Origin: Pelagicoccus mobilis
Lineage (GTDB): Bacteria; Verrucomicrobiota; Verrucomicrobiia; Opitutales; Opitutaceae
Direction of reading: 5' to 3'
DNA: 64,000 bases
Assembly (NCBI RefSeq): GCF_016595505.1
Contig: NZ_JAENIL010000011.1
Location: 79,418 to 143,417 of the forward strand
Shown: positions 17,068 through 25,065 of the stretch, in pieces
How positions within the stretch are numbered: the stretch's first letter is position 1
Layout of the letters: the number at the start of each line of letters is the position of its first letter
Translations under genes and position numbers: made by a program
Notes under the pieces: generated by a model
Told to the model about the DNA's origin: nothing
Database searches by the model: none
Seen by the model: only the letters and a program-made list of their open reading frames with translations

Positions 17068-17790
17068 GAGCTTGGTGGCGTAGGCGAAAGCGATGCCTAG
17101 AGTGAAGCTTAGGAGGGTGCCGACGAGGATGTATTCGGTTTCCGAGCGGTTTTCTTGGGCTTTTTGAAAGCGAAGGATGGATTTGGCGGCGATGAGGAAT
17201 CCGGCGGCGGAGAGTTGTCCGCTGTATACGAAGATGAGAAGGAGGAGGCGCTCGAGGTGCCCGATGTAGCGTCCAGCTTTCTGGAGGCCGGTGTCGGCTT
17301 GCAGCTCGGAGGGGTCGCTGGAGAGCATGCTAGGCAGGGCCTTTGCGATGAGGTGTCCGGCTAGGAGGGTATTGGCAATTAGAGCGGAGAGGAAGACGAG
17401 GGTTTGAAGGTAGGTCGCGGGGTTGTGGTCGAGCCACCAGGGCTGGAAAATGCCGACGCGTGACCAGCCGATGGCGCTGAGCGTGAAAATGACGGCGAGG
17501 TGGGCGGCTTGATCGGCGAGGAAGGCGGGGAGCTCGGGGATGAGTTTCGGGCTGAGGCGGATTTTGAGGAGGTCAATCAGGCCGTGGCTTGCGACGAGGA
17601 GAAGGGGGATTTTCCACTGGGAGAAGTCGCCGAGGAGGAGGTAGGCGCAGAGACCGGTGATGACGAGGTGGAGGAATAGGGTCTTCGGTCGGCCTTTTTG
17701 GCGTGCCATTACGTCTGTCTGGAAAGCGAAATCCGAAAGGAGGTGGGCGGCCAGCAGGGGGACGAATAGGGCGAGATCGAACGAGGGCAT
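17056..17790 (-). CDS. DUF3307 membrane protein
   Basis: 244-residue integral membrane protein. The N-terminal DUF3307 signature is plain: LLAAHLLSDFAFQTDVMARQ, then FLHLVITGLCAYLLLG and VASHGLIDLLKIRL, with conserved His/Asp residues inside helices. About six hydrophobic segments are visible. Function is unknown; in many bacteria this family is encoded beside a SatD-like protein, exactly as here (33 bp downstream of satD). The stop codon lies in the duplicated 16-bp block shared with the ROK gene. Confidence 0.85.
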   Translation of the reverse strand: MPSFDLALFVPLLAAHLLSDFAFQTDVMARQKGRPKTLFLHLVITGLCAYLLLGDFSQWKIPLLLVASHGLIDLLKIRLSPKLIPELPAFLADQAAHLAVIFTLSAIGWSRVGIFQPWWLDHNPATYLQTLVFLSALIANTLLAGHLIAKALPSMLSSDPSELQADTGLQKAGRYIGHLERLLLLIFVYSGQLSAAGFLIAAKSILRFQKAQENRSETEYILVGTLLSFTLGIAFAYATKLLLS

Positions 17791-17823
17791 TGGGAATGAT
17801 GAAGAGTGGGCGGGGAGTTGGGC

Positions 17824-18465
17824 TTACTCTTCGTGGGGGGCTAGGAGTTGCTGGAGGCTGGATTCTAGGGAGCCGATGGATTCGTTTATGAGTTTCCATT
17901 GGGCTTTGGCAAGGTGCTTGCCGAAGGCTTGGGCGGAGATGGGGGGATCGAACTTTTCGGCGAGCTCGTACTGGTTTCGCTTGTTGCTGGCGAGGGCGAC
18001 GGCTTGGGCTTGTTTGTTTGTCCAGTCGGACGTGATGCCGTTTAGGAGGAGGAGGCTGGCGTAGATCAGGCCTTGGCTAGAAGGGGGGATTTGTTTGCCG
18101 AGGCGGATGTTGAGCCGCCGATCGTCGGGCATTTCCTGCAAGCCACGGCCTGAGAGAACGAAGGCTTCGCCTTGGGAGAGGGAGATTTTCTCTGGGCGGA
18201 GCTTTTCGTAGCTGCCGATGCCGATGCTGACCCGGGTGTCGATATTGCGTTTTCCGAGCAGGTAGGACCGTAGGGTGACTGCGAGTCTGATTGCTGAATG
18301 AGCTGGGTGGCAGTGGCATTGCCAGCTGTCTCCGGCGAATACTTCGATGCTCGCACTGACATCCGTGCTCGCGACAGCGTCTTCCAGGTAGGCTTGAAGC
18401 TGGTCGCGCTCGGCTTCCGCCAGGCTTTGCGAACCGACGATGTCGCCTGTGAGTACTGCAATCAC
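17824..18465 (-). CDS. SatD-family protein
   Basis: 213 residues beginning at a GTG (18465). The N-terminal half is the SatD pattern: IAVLTGDIVGSQSL, VFAGDSWQCHCHPAHSAIRLAV, RVSIGIGSYEKLRP and GEAFVLSGRGLQEM, a fold related to nucleotide cyclase-like domains. The C-terminal part (QAVALASNKRNQYELAEKF, PPISAQAFGKHLAKAQWKLI) reads as a helix-turn-helix, so it may be a DNA-binding regulator that senses a ligand. It is encoded just upstream of the DUF3307 membrane protein. Two spaced inverted repeats start only 4 bp upstream of the GTG and are probable autoregulatory sites. Confidence 0.8.
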   Translation of the reverse strand: MIAVLTGDIVGSQSLAEAERDQLQAYLEDAVASTDVSASIEVFAGDSWQCHCHPAHSAIRLAVTLRSYLLGKRNIDTRVSIGIGSYEKLRPEKISLSQGEAFVLSGRGLQEMPDDRRLNIRLGKQIPPSSQGLIYASLLLLNGITSDWTNKQAQAVALASNKRNQYELAEKFDPPISAQAFGKHLAKAQWKLINESIGSLESSLQQLLAPHEE

Positions 18466-18468
18466 ATA

Positions 18469-18547
18469 TAAACCTAAAAAGGTTTATTTGATGAAAGTAA
18501 ACCAAAAATGGTTTTTATTAGGTTTATAAGCTTATTTGGGTTTATCG
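18469..18547 (-). promoter_or_regulatory. Tandem AAACC-N6-GGTTT operators upstream of satD
   Basis: Two inverted repeats share half-sites and spacing: TAAACC-taaaaa-GGTTTA at 18469-18486 and TAAACC-aaaaat-GGTTTT at 18498-18515. Two extra GGTTTAT half-sites follow at about 18521 and 18539. They lie directly before the satD start, where a promoter or ribosome site must be. The likely ligand is the helix-turn-helix in SatD itself. Confidence 0.65.
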
Positions 18548-18629
18548 GTGTGTGTTGTGGGGATGGTATGAATTTGCTTAGGTTTGGGGTTGGACACGGC
18601 GGGGCGGCTTGGCATGGTGGCGGAGCGTT

Positions 18630-19226
18630 ATGTTTACCGGAATCGTTGAGGAAAAGGGCAAGGTCTTAGCTTGCGAAGAGCTGGAGCAATCGTGGCGTTA
18701 TCGCGTTGCGGTCGAGAAGGTGGCGGATGGGATTTCGCTCGGCGACAGCGTTGCGGTAAACGGGTGTTGCCTGACGGTTGTAGAGATTGGCGATGGCGTC
18801 TTGAGTTTCGACGTATTGGAGGAGACGCGACGCGTCACGAATCTGCGGGATGTGAAGGTCGGTGGCTCGGTGAATCTGGAGCGCAGTTTGCGTTTCGATG
18901 GTCGAGTCGGCGGTCACTTTGTAACTGGTCACGTCGATGGCGAGGGAACGATCAAGACGCTGCGGCCGGAAGGGAAGGACGTGATCTTGGAGATCGAAGC
19001 TCCGGCCGGTTTTGAGCACTACTTGGTGTATAAGGGCTGTATCGCGATCGATGGCATGTCGCTCACGATCGCGAATGTAGAGGGTAGCGTTGTCACCATT
19101 TGGCTGATACCGCATACGCTTGAGGTGACTACCATTGGCGAGAAGGGGGTAGGAGATTCGGTGAATCTAGAGTTTGATTTGATCGCCAAGTACACGGAGA
19201 AGATTGTGGCTCAGCGAGAGGCTTAG
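18630..19226 (+). CDS. ribE: Riboflavin synthase, alpha chain
   Basis: Dismutates two 6,7-dimethyl-8-ribityllumazine molecules to riboflavin. The 198-residue protein has the two tandem lumazine-binding barrels: MFTGIVEEKGKV with SVAVNGCCLTVV, then FVTGHVDGEGTI with KGCIAIDGMSLTI. The start is the ATG at 18630, directly at MFTGIVEE and preceded by GGAG at 18622-18625; an upstream codon at 18609 would add a non-homologous leader. I looked for an FMN riboswitch upstream and found none. It is not next to other rib genes here. Confidence 0.96.
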   Translation: MFTGIVEEKGKVLACEELEQSWRYRVAVEKVADGISLGDSVAVNGCCLTVVEIGDGVLSFDVLEETRRVTNLRDVKVGGSVNLERSLRFDGRVGGHFVTGHVDGEGTIKTLRPEGKDVILEIEAPAGFEHYLVYKGCIAIDGMSLTIANVEGSVVTIWLIPHTLEVTTIGEKGVGDSVNLEFDLIAKYTEKIVAQREA

Positions 19227-19271
19227 TCTTTCTTGAGCTATTGTGGAAACGGATCGTTTTAGGACTGGGAT

Positions 19272-20192
19272 ATGAAGGCTGAAGTCGAGGCTCTGGTTGA
19301 TGAGTTGAAGCGTTTGCGCAAGGAAGGCGTGACTCGCATTTCTGTATCTGAATCAGCGATACAGGGGTTGAAGAAGTTTTCGAAGGCTCCGTCGATGAAT
19401 GCTTCGACACGTGCGGCGGTGCTGAATTCGATTCCTGATCAAGTGCGCTCGGCGGACGTGAAGAATTTCGACAAGGTTTTTGCGGAAACGAAGACGGAGA
19501 CGAAGAAAGCGGCGGCTAGCAAGAGCTACGGGCCGAAGCTGCCGCGTCCGCCTCGTGTGCAACTTCCGGAAGGTGATAAGCAGACGCGTTGGGAGGCGTT
19601 GCGGGAGATAGTTCTGGGCTGCACGACTTGCAATGCTCGGGTGAAGCCAGGGAAGAAGGTGGTGTTTGGCGTCGGTAGTGTGGATGCGGATATCTTTTTC
19701 TGTGGAGAGGCTCCGGGCGCGGATGAGGAGATTCAGGGCGAGCCGTTTGTGGGGAAAGCGGGACAGCTTTTGACGAAGATGATCGGCGCCATGGGGCTGA
19801 AGCGTGAGGACGTCTATATTGGCAACATCATGAACTGGCGTCCGGAGATGCCGACGCTGACCGGTAATCGTCCGCCGACGATCGAGGAGATGAACTACTG
19901 TCTGCCGTACTTGAAGGCGCAGCTCGAAGTTGTGCAGCCGAAGTTGATTGTGGCGTTGGGAGCGACTGCGGTGAAGGGTTTGCTGGGAGCGGATAGCTTT
20001 CGAACCTTGCGTGAGGTAAAGGGGCAGTGGGCGGAGTTTGAGGGAATCCCTGTGATGCCGACTTATCACCCTTCGTATTTGCTTCGCAATGACACGAAGC
20101 GGGACAAGCGGAGCGCTTGGGAAGACTGGCTGAAGGTGATGGAGAAGGCTGGCTTGCCGATTAGCGATAGGCAGCAGGGCTACTTTTTGTAG
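19272..20192 (+). CDS. Uracil-DNA glycosylase, family 4-like, long form
   Basis: Base-excision repair enzyme that removes uracil from DNA; 306 residues, about 100 longer than minimal family-4 enzymes because of a basic N-terminal region (ending at KSYGPKLPRPPRVQLPEGDK). Visible motifs: the first Fe-S cysteines in LGCTTCNAR, the catalytic pocket CGEAPGADEEIQGEPFVG, GNIMNWRPEMP, a later Cys in EEMNYCLPYL, and the C-terminal MPTYHPSYLLRND. The third Fe-S ligand, normally in a KCRPP motif, is replaced by Trp (NWRPE), as I recall for alphaproteobacterial long-form enzymes, so the cluster may be altered or absent. Confidence 0.9.
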   Translation: MKAEVEALVDELKRLRKEGVTRISVSESAIQGLKKFSKAPSMNASTRAAVLNSIPDQVRSADVKNFDKVFAETKTETKKAAASKSYGPKLPRPPRVQLPEGDKQTRWEALREIVLGCTTCNARVKPGKKVVFGVGSVDADIFFCGEAPGADEEIQGEPFVGKAGQLLTKMIGAMGLKREDVYIGNIMNWRPEMPTLTGNRPPTIEEMNYCLPYLKAQLEVVQPKLIVALGATAVKGLLGADSFRTLREVKGQWAEFEGIPVMPTYHPSYLLRNDTKRDKRSAWEDWLKVMEKAGLPISDRQQGYFL

Positions 20193-20200
20193 TCTGGTGC

Positions 20201-20228
20201 TGAGGCAACGACGGAGCGTTGCCCTCCT
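20201..20228. repeat. 28-nt dispersed palindromic repeat, copy 2
   Basis: Same 28-nt block as at 14224-14251 with the palindrome GGCAACG-acggag-CGTTGCC. It sits between the convergent uracil-DNA glycosylase and hybrid kinase genes and touches the kinase stop codon, where it may act as a bidirectional 3'-end hairpin. Confidence 0.75.
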
Positions 20229-22611
20229 ATTTTTTGGCGGCGATTTCGGCGAGCTTGCGGTTGAGGACGTCGAGAGGGACGGGTTTGCCGAGGACTTCGT
20301 CTATGTGCTCTGGCTTCTCGCCGGAGTCGTTGATCATGTCGCCGAAACCGGTGATCATGTAGATCGGGGTGTCGGGCGCGGCACGCTTTACTGCTGCGGC
20401 GAGCTGGTCTCCGCTCATGAGCGGCATGGCGCGATCGGTGATGACGAGGTCGTAGTTCTTGGACTTGAACGCGTCGATGGCTCGGTTGGGGTCGCCGAAG
20501 ACGTCGACAGTGTGGCCTCCGCTGGCGAGGAGTTCGGAGATGACTTCGAGCAGCACCTCTTCGTCGTCGACGAGCATGATGCGGAGGGATTTGGTTTCTC
20601 CTGTTTCGTTCACGTCTATCTCCTCTTTAAAAGCCTGTTTGACGGCGGGGAACTCCATGATGATGCGGGTGCCGACGCCTTCTTGGGATTCGATGTCGAA
20701 GGTGCCGTGGTGGCGTTGGACGACGCCGAACACGATGGAGAGGCCGAGGCCGGTGCCGAGTTTTCCCTTGGTTGTGTAGAAGGGCTCGAGGCACTTGAGT
20801 CGGGTTTCTTCGTTCATGCCGCAGCCGGAGTCTGCGATCTCGATACGGACGTTGTCGCCGCGATCGCTTACGCTGACGGTGATGTCGCCATGGTCTTTCA
20901 TGGCGTCGACGGCGTTGATGATGAGATTGGTGAAGACTTGGCGGAGTTCCGGCTCGTTGCCCATGATGGGGCGAGCGGATGCCATGCTCATTTGGAAGTC
21001 GATGTTGAGGCCTTTGGCTTCGGCTTGGTTCTTCCAGCGGTGGCGGGTGAGCTCTTTGACTTGCCAGAGGAGTTCGTCGGGGAGGATTTGGATGAACTCT
21101 TCGGGGCTGTTCTGGGAGCGGTAGAATTCGCGAAGTCGGCTTACGACGGCGGCGCCATCCTGGGCGGCGACTTGGATCTTCTTGAGATAGGAAGTGAGCT
21201 TCGATTTGTCCTGCATGGTTTGCGGGACGGTGAGGAGGAGCTCGGAGAAGCCGAGGATCGGAGCGAGCAAATTGTTGAAATCGTGGGCGATGCCGGAGGC
21301 CATCTGACCGAGGGCGCGCAGGCTCTCTTGTTGGACAAGCGTCTTTTGGGTTTGCTTGAGATCGGAGAGGGCGGAGTTGAGCTCGAGGTTTTTCTTGGCG
21401 AGCTCGTCGGAGACGTTGCGGACTTCGGTCGCGTCTTCGAGGATGACGGCGAAGTAGTTGGCGACTCCAAATTCGTCGCGTAGCGGAGTGAGATAGGTAT
21501 TGGCCCAGAAGGCGTCTCCGCTTTTTCGATACAGAAGAAGGTTCGCGGTGTGCTCTGCTTGGTTTTGCAGGCTTTCTTCGATTTCGAGGATGGCGCGTGC
21601 GTTGGTCTTGGGACCGTGCAGGCAGGCGAGGGATGAGCCAGCGACGCGGGAGTAGCGGTAGCCGGTCATGTGCTCGAAGGCTCGGTTTGCGAAGCAGATG
21701 CGGAAGCTGGGGCCGACTCGCATGAGCAGCAGGACGGACTCTTTGACGAGTTCGACGCTCGTCTTGAGCAGGTCCATTGCTGGATTGTTGCCTTCGACTG
21801 TCATGTTCTTGCCTTCGACGACGAGCCTGGATTGGCCGTTGTCGCGGCGAGCGGAGAGGAGGACGGTCTTGACCCGGTTTGTTTCGGCCTGGAAGCGGAC
21901 GATGCTGGATTTGACGGTGTCTTCCTGGCTGGCGTCCTGCAGGAGCTGGGCGAGGCGATCGGCGTCGGACGGGACGACGATTTCCTTCAGCTTGAGGTCG
22001 CGTAGCTGTTCGATTTCGAGTCCGAGCAGTTCGGCCCACGAGGCGGAGGCGGTCAGGAAGCTGCCGTCGAACTCGTGGGAGGAGGACAGGTTCAGATTGA
22101 CCGGAAAGGCCTTCGATTGGCTTGGGCCGTCGGTAGCTGGGACGGCTTTGAGCACTACGCGGGTTTGCTCCGGATCGGGAGCGATGAAGAGTGGGATTGC
22201 CTTGAGCAAAAGGGCTTGGCCTGCGGAGGCGGGATCCGCAAGCGTCGTGCGGAATTCCGAGGCTTCTGCCTGTGGATCGAGGTTGAGGAGCCAGCTTTTG
22301 AGAGCGGCTCCGTCGGTAACGAGGAGGGAAAGGTTGACGACTTTGGACTGGCCGGCGGCGAGTCCCCAGACGCGGTCTACATTGGCGTCGGACTCGAGAA
22401 AGGCGAGGGTGCCGTTGTGCAGGGAGTAGGCGGCGTTTTCGCCCGGCGTGCTGAGTCGGGAGAAGAAGGTCCAGTCGAGGGCGGGGGCGTGGCAGCTTTC
22501 GTTTTGCTGCGTGTCCTCTGAAAGTCTTGTGCGGCCAGCTGGCTCGGATTCGGCGGGGAGGCGTGAATCGAGAGGGCGTTGAGTATTGTTGCTATGGCTT
22601 TCGCTAAGCAT
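20227..22611 (-). CDS. Soluble PAS hybrid sensor histidine kinase with C-terminal receiver
   Basis: 794 residues from the ATG at 22611 (a TTG at 22662 is less likely). No signal peptide or membrane helix is seen, so it is cytosolic. Order: N-terminal regions resembling PAS folds (about 30-290), a clear PAS domain around SFRICFANRAFEHMTGYRYS with a PAC segment, a short coiled coil, the phosphoacceptor H box GIAHDFNNLLAPILGFSE, N box FTNLIINAVDAM, G boxes DSGCGM and GTGLGLSIV, and a receiver LRIMLVDDEEVLLEVI with phosphorylation site in DLVITDRAMPLMSG. The HDFNN type is that of NtrB-like hybrid kinases. It follows a NarL-type response regulator on the same strand and may work with it. Confidence 0.93.
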   Translation of the reverse strand: MLSESHSNNTQRPLDSRLPAESEPAGRTRLSEDTQQNESCHAPALDWTFFSRLSTPGENAAYSLHNGTLAFLESDANVDRVWGLAAGQSKVVNLSLLVTDGAALKSWLLNLDPQAEASEFRTTLADPASAGQALLLKAIPLFIAPDPEQTRVVLKAVPATDGPSQSKAFPVNLNLSSSHEFDGSFLTASASWAELLGLEIEQLRDLKLKEIVVPSDADRLAQLLQDASQEDTVKSSIVRFQAETNRVKTVLLSARRDNGQSRLVVEGKNMTVEGNNPAMDLLKTSVELVKESVLLLMRVGPSFRICFANRAFEHMTGYRYSRVAGSSLACLHGPKTNARAILEIEESLQNQAEHTANLLLYRKSGDAFWANTYLTPLRDEFGVANYFAVILEDATEVRNVSDELAKKNLELNSALSDLKQTQKTLVQQESLRALGQMASGIAHDFNNLLAPILGFSELLLTVPQTMQDKSKLTSYLKKIQVAAQDGAAVVSRLREFYRSQNSPEEFIQILPDELLWQVKELTRHRWKNQAEAKGLNIDFQMSMASARPIMGNEPELRQVFTNLIINAVDAMKDHGDITVSVSDRGDNVRIEIADSGCGMNEETRLKCLEPFYTTKGKLGTGLGLSIVFGVVQRHHGTFDIESQEGVGTRIIMEFPAVKQAFKEEIDVNETGETKSLRIMLVDDEEVLLEVISELLASGGHTVDVFGDPNRAIDAFKSKNYDLVITDRAMPLMSGDQLAAAVKRAAPDTPIYMITGFGDMINDSGEKPEHIDEVLGKPVPLDVLNRKLAEIAAKK

Positions 22612-22668
22612 GTGATCCGTCCGTGGGTCGTGCTTGGTAGAAAATGGGTCGAGTCCTTTCAACCCAGA

Positions 22669-22700
22669 GCCGCGTTCGGGAATGATTACCCGAGCGCGGC
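22669..22700. terminator. Hairpin between response regulator and kinase genes
   Basis: GCCGCGTTCGGG (22669-22680) pairs with CCCGAGCGCGGC (22689-22700) at 11 of 12 positions around an 8-nt loop. No T run follows on the minus strand, so it is more likely a pause, processing or stabilising hairpin than a strict terminator. Confidence 0.5.
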
Positions 22701-22787
22701 CTTTGAAGATTTCATCGAGCGTAGCGTGTGGGCGCTTCGTCCGGTGATGCTAAATTGTGGAATAGAATGGTTTGGCCTGCTCGGGGA

Positions 22788-23426
22788 TCAAGTGAGCGAG
22801 ATGAGCTCGTGCTTGATAGCGTAGCGTGTGAGGGCGGCTACGTCGTGCAGGTTGAGCTTGCGCATGATGTTCGTGCGGTGGTTGTCCACTGTGCGAACGG
22901 AGATGTTCAAGCGGGCTGCGATCTCCTTGGTGGAGAACGACTCGGCTACGAGTTGCAGGATTTGCTTCTCGCGGTCGGAAAGGGGGATTTCGCTGGATGC
23001 GGCATCTGGGTTGAGGATGAGAGAGCGCATGACGCTTGCCATCTTCGGTCCGATGAATGTGCCGCCACCTGAAATGATATCGAGAGCCTTCTTGAACTCG
23101 TCGAATCCGTCCATCTTGTCGACGTATCCCTGAGCTCCGGCCGACAGCAGTTCGCGGATGTTCGCGGAGCTCGCTCTTCCGGAGAAGACGAGTACTTTAA
23201 CACCAGGTACATGCAGGGTAAGGCCGCGCAGAACTTCCGTTCCGCTTAGTTCGGGGAGGCCGACGTCGAGAATAACGGTTTCGGGTTTTAGCTTAATACA
23301 CCCTTGCAATCCTTCTTCTCCGGTCCCGAAGGAGCCCACGATCTCGTAGCCGGGTAGCATTGAGATGAACTCTGAGACCATTTCTCGGATTGCGGTTTGA
23401 TCTTCGATTATTACGACGCTTTTCAT
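22788..23426 (-). CDS. NarL/FixJ-type response regulator
   Basis: 212 residues: receiver domain with acidic pocket VVIIEDQ, phosphoacceptor about D54 in TVILDVGLPELSG, Lys in YVDKMDG, then a LuxR-type helix-turn-helix (LSDREKQILQLVAESFSTKE, IAARLNISVRTVDNHRTNIM). It is transcribed before the soluble hybrid kinase, with 176 bp and a hairpin between them. Since the kinase carries its own receiver, it could pass phosphate on to this regulator only through a phosphotransfer protein, or phosphorylate it directly; sequence does not decide. Confidence 0.95.
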   Translation of the reverse strand: MKSVVIIEDQTAIREMVSEFISMLPGYEIVGSFGTGEEGLQGCIKLKPETVILDVGLPELSGTEVLRGLTLHVPGVKVLVFSGRASSANIRELLSAGAQGYVDKMDGFDEFKKALDIISGGGTFIGPKMASVMRSLILNPDAASSEIPLSDREKQILQLVAESFSTKEIAARLNISVRTVDNHRTNIMRKLNLHDVAALTRYAIKHELISLT

Positions 23427-23731
23427 TATAAGAGATTTCCTTTTGCTCCCTTGAGTTACGGACTGGGGAAACTTTTCTTAAGCGGCAATGCGCAGTATCC
23501 TTGGTCTAGTAGGTTGATTTGCGGTGGGTATTTGCGGATCTAGCAGCAGGGTAATTGGCTGTTTCCCCTCTGATTTACCCAAGTTTGTGTATTTCTCCGC
23601 CATTGGTAAAACGCGCCGTAAATTTTGCCTGAAAAGTTTTGGTGGGGTGTGGAGTCTAGGAAGGGTCTGCGGTTTTGGGGCTGTGGGCTGGTTTTTATTA
23701 GGGGAATCATGGGCCGATCGATGGAGGAGTG

Positions 23732-23767
23732 GGATTAAGAGGAAGATTAGGATTAAGGGGAAGATTG
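23732..23767. repeat. Short tandem repeat, two 18-nt units
   Basis: Adjacent 18-nt purine-rich units at 23732-23749 and 23750-23767 differ at two positions. A truncated third start (GGACTGGGAT) follows. Probably slippage-prone intergenic DNA. Confidence 0.6.
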
Positions 23768-23780
23768 GGACTGGGATAAC

Positions 23781-23810
23781 AAAAAGACGGGCCCCGGTTT
23801 CCCGGAGCCC
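23781..23810 (-). terminator. Intrinsic terminator of the MamK-like operon
   Basis: On the minus strand GGGCTCCGG pairs with CCGGGGCCC (one G-T wobble, short loop) and is followed by GTCTTTTTG. It lies about 80 bp after the stop codon of the actin-like gene. Confidence 0.8.
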
Positions 23811-23890
23811 GCCATCCTATTCCTGCACCACAAAAAAGTGAGGGTGACGGTACGTGTTGTACCTATACTGAACTGACTACCTAAATTGTG

Positions 23891-25006
23891 TTAGCGGAGC
23901 AGGGTCTGCCACTGGCGTTCCTTAGCCTGGAAGGCTGCCTTGATGGCGCCGCTGGCTACGCGAGTCTTGTAGTCCTCGCCAACGCTGGTGACTTGGCAGC
24001 CTTCGAAGCCTTCTTCGGAGAGAAGCTTCTGGAGCGCTCCGTCGAGGCCTTTGATCATGCTGCCGCCGCCGGTGATGATGATGTTTTGCAAGAGATCAGG
24101 GATGCTGTCTGGGTCTGCCTTTACGATCAGAGCACGAACGGCTTCGTAGATCTTGTTGAGCAGAGTGTCGCACGCGGTGCCGACAGCGTCGGACACTTCG
24201 AGTTGCTTGATCTTGCCGCTGATCATCACGGAGTGAGAGGCTTCAGAGGTCGCTCCTTGTACGAAAGAGTGCTTTTCCTTGATCTCGCGGCACTTGGCGA
24301 TGGAGATCTGGCTGTCTGGGTACTTGTTGAGGAGAGACTCCTGGATGGACTCGTCGACAGCGTCGCCTGCGAAGGCGAAGGAGATTTGGTCCTCGGCAGA
24401 TGGATAGTAGCCTTGGATCAAGCAGACATCGGTGGATCCAGCACCGATGTCCACAAAGAGAGAGTTGCAAACCGGATCGACGTAGTCGGCTTTGACGAGC
24501 TGGTCTTCCTGGCGGCTGCCGAGAGCAGCGAGGAATGGCTCGGGGATGAGGATGACCTTGTCGAAGATGCCTGTAACGGCGAGACGGGTGTTTTCGCGTG
24601 CTTCGGAGTCAGCGTTGGCTGGCATACCGATGACGGCGCGTACTTCCGCGTCAGGTGAGATGCCTGCGGTTTCCTTGAGGTGTACGAGGAAGTCGCGGGC
24701 TGCGTCCATGTCGGCGATGATGCCATCACGGAGCGGTTGGACTAGGTTGAGGTGCAGCTTGTACTTGAGGGCTAGCTGACCGTAGAGAGTGGTTGCGTCG
24801 CCAGGGATGATGCCTGGGAGAATGCCTTCGGTCGTGTAACCGACGATGGAAGGGATCAGCTCTGAGGTGACTACCTTTCCTGTGGTTGGTTTTGCGACTT
24901 GGATGCAGGTGGTGTTGGTGCCGAGGTCGAGCCCGACAAGAAGCATTTCGTTGGTTTGCTTCGCCTTTGTTTTTCTGGGTGCGGTCTTGGATGTTGTGGT
25001 ACTCAT
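23891..25006 (-). CDS. MamK/MreB-like bacterial actin
   Basis: 371-residue actin-fold ATPase that should form filaments. After a basic 20-residue tail (TTTSKTAPRKTKAKQT) come phosphate loop 1 (LLVGLDLGTNTTCIQV), PLRDGIIADMDAARDFLVHL, VRAVIGMPANADSEA, IPEPFLAALGS, phosphate loop 2 (LFVDIGAGSTDVCLIQG), YPSAEDQISFAFAGDAVDES, and the adenosine motif NIIITGGGSMIKGLDGAL. The VDIGAG-TD, EDQ and LQNI-GGGS-I-GL patterns match magnetosome MamK more closely than cell-shape MreB, as I recall those proteins; there is no amphipathic MreB-type N-terminus or membrane loop obvious. It is the second gene of an operon, 59 bp after an uncharacterised helical protein. No mreC, mreD or mam gene is nearby. Confidence 0.85.
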   Translation of the reverse strand: MSTTTSKTAPRKTKAKQTNEMLLVGLDLGTNTTCIQVAKPTTGKVVTSELIPSIVGYTTEGILPGIIPGDATTLYGQLALKYKLHLNLVQPLRDGIIADMDAARDFLVHLKETAGISPDAEVRAVIGMPANADSEARENTRLAVTGIFDKVILIPEPFLAALGSRQEDQLVKADYVDPVCNSLFVDIGAGSTDVCLIQGYYPSAEDQISFAFAGDAVDESIQESLLNKYPDSQISIAKCREIKEKHSFVQGATSEASHSVMISGKIKQLEVSDAVGTACDTLLNKIYEAVRALIVKADPDSIPDLLQNIIITGGGSMIKGLDGALQKLLSEEGFEGCQVTSVGEDYKTRVASGAIKAAFQAKERQWQTLLR

Positions 25007-25065
25007 TTTTTGTGGTCGGTTAGATTTCTGTTTTTGTTGATGCAGGGATGACGGATCGTGGTGAA

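Larger units (their letters stand above)
23427..23890. other. Gene-free stretch between the response regulator and the MamK-like gene
   Basis: 464 bp holding the response-regulator promoter at one end and the terminator of the actin-like gene at the other. In the middle are two tandem 18-nt units (GGATTAAGAGGAAGATTA, then GGATTAAGGGGAAGATTG at 23732-23767). No frame looks coding. Confidence 0.6.

Noticed and set aside
18541..18629. FMN riboswitch upstream of riboflavin synthase
   Set aside because: The short leader lacks the conserved RFN core; no room for the full aptamer.
20197..21483. 428-codon open frame on the plus strand
   Set aside because: Entirely antisense to the hybrid kinase; Val/Glu/Asp-rich translation with no domain pattern. 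It reflects codon bias of the real gene.
20627..22039. 470-codon Arg/Pro-rich frame on the minus strand
   Set aside because: Out-of-frame shadow of the hybrid kinase; low-complexity product.
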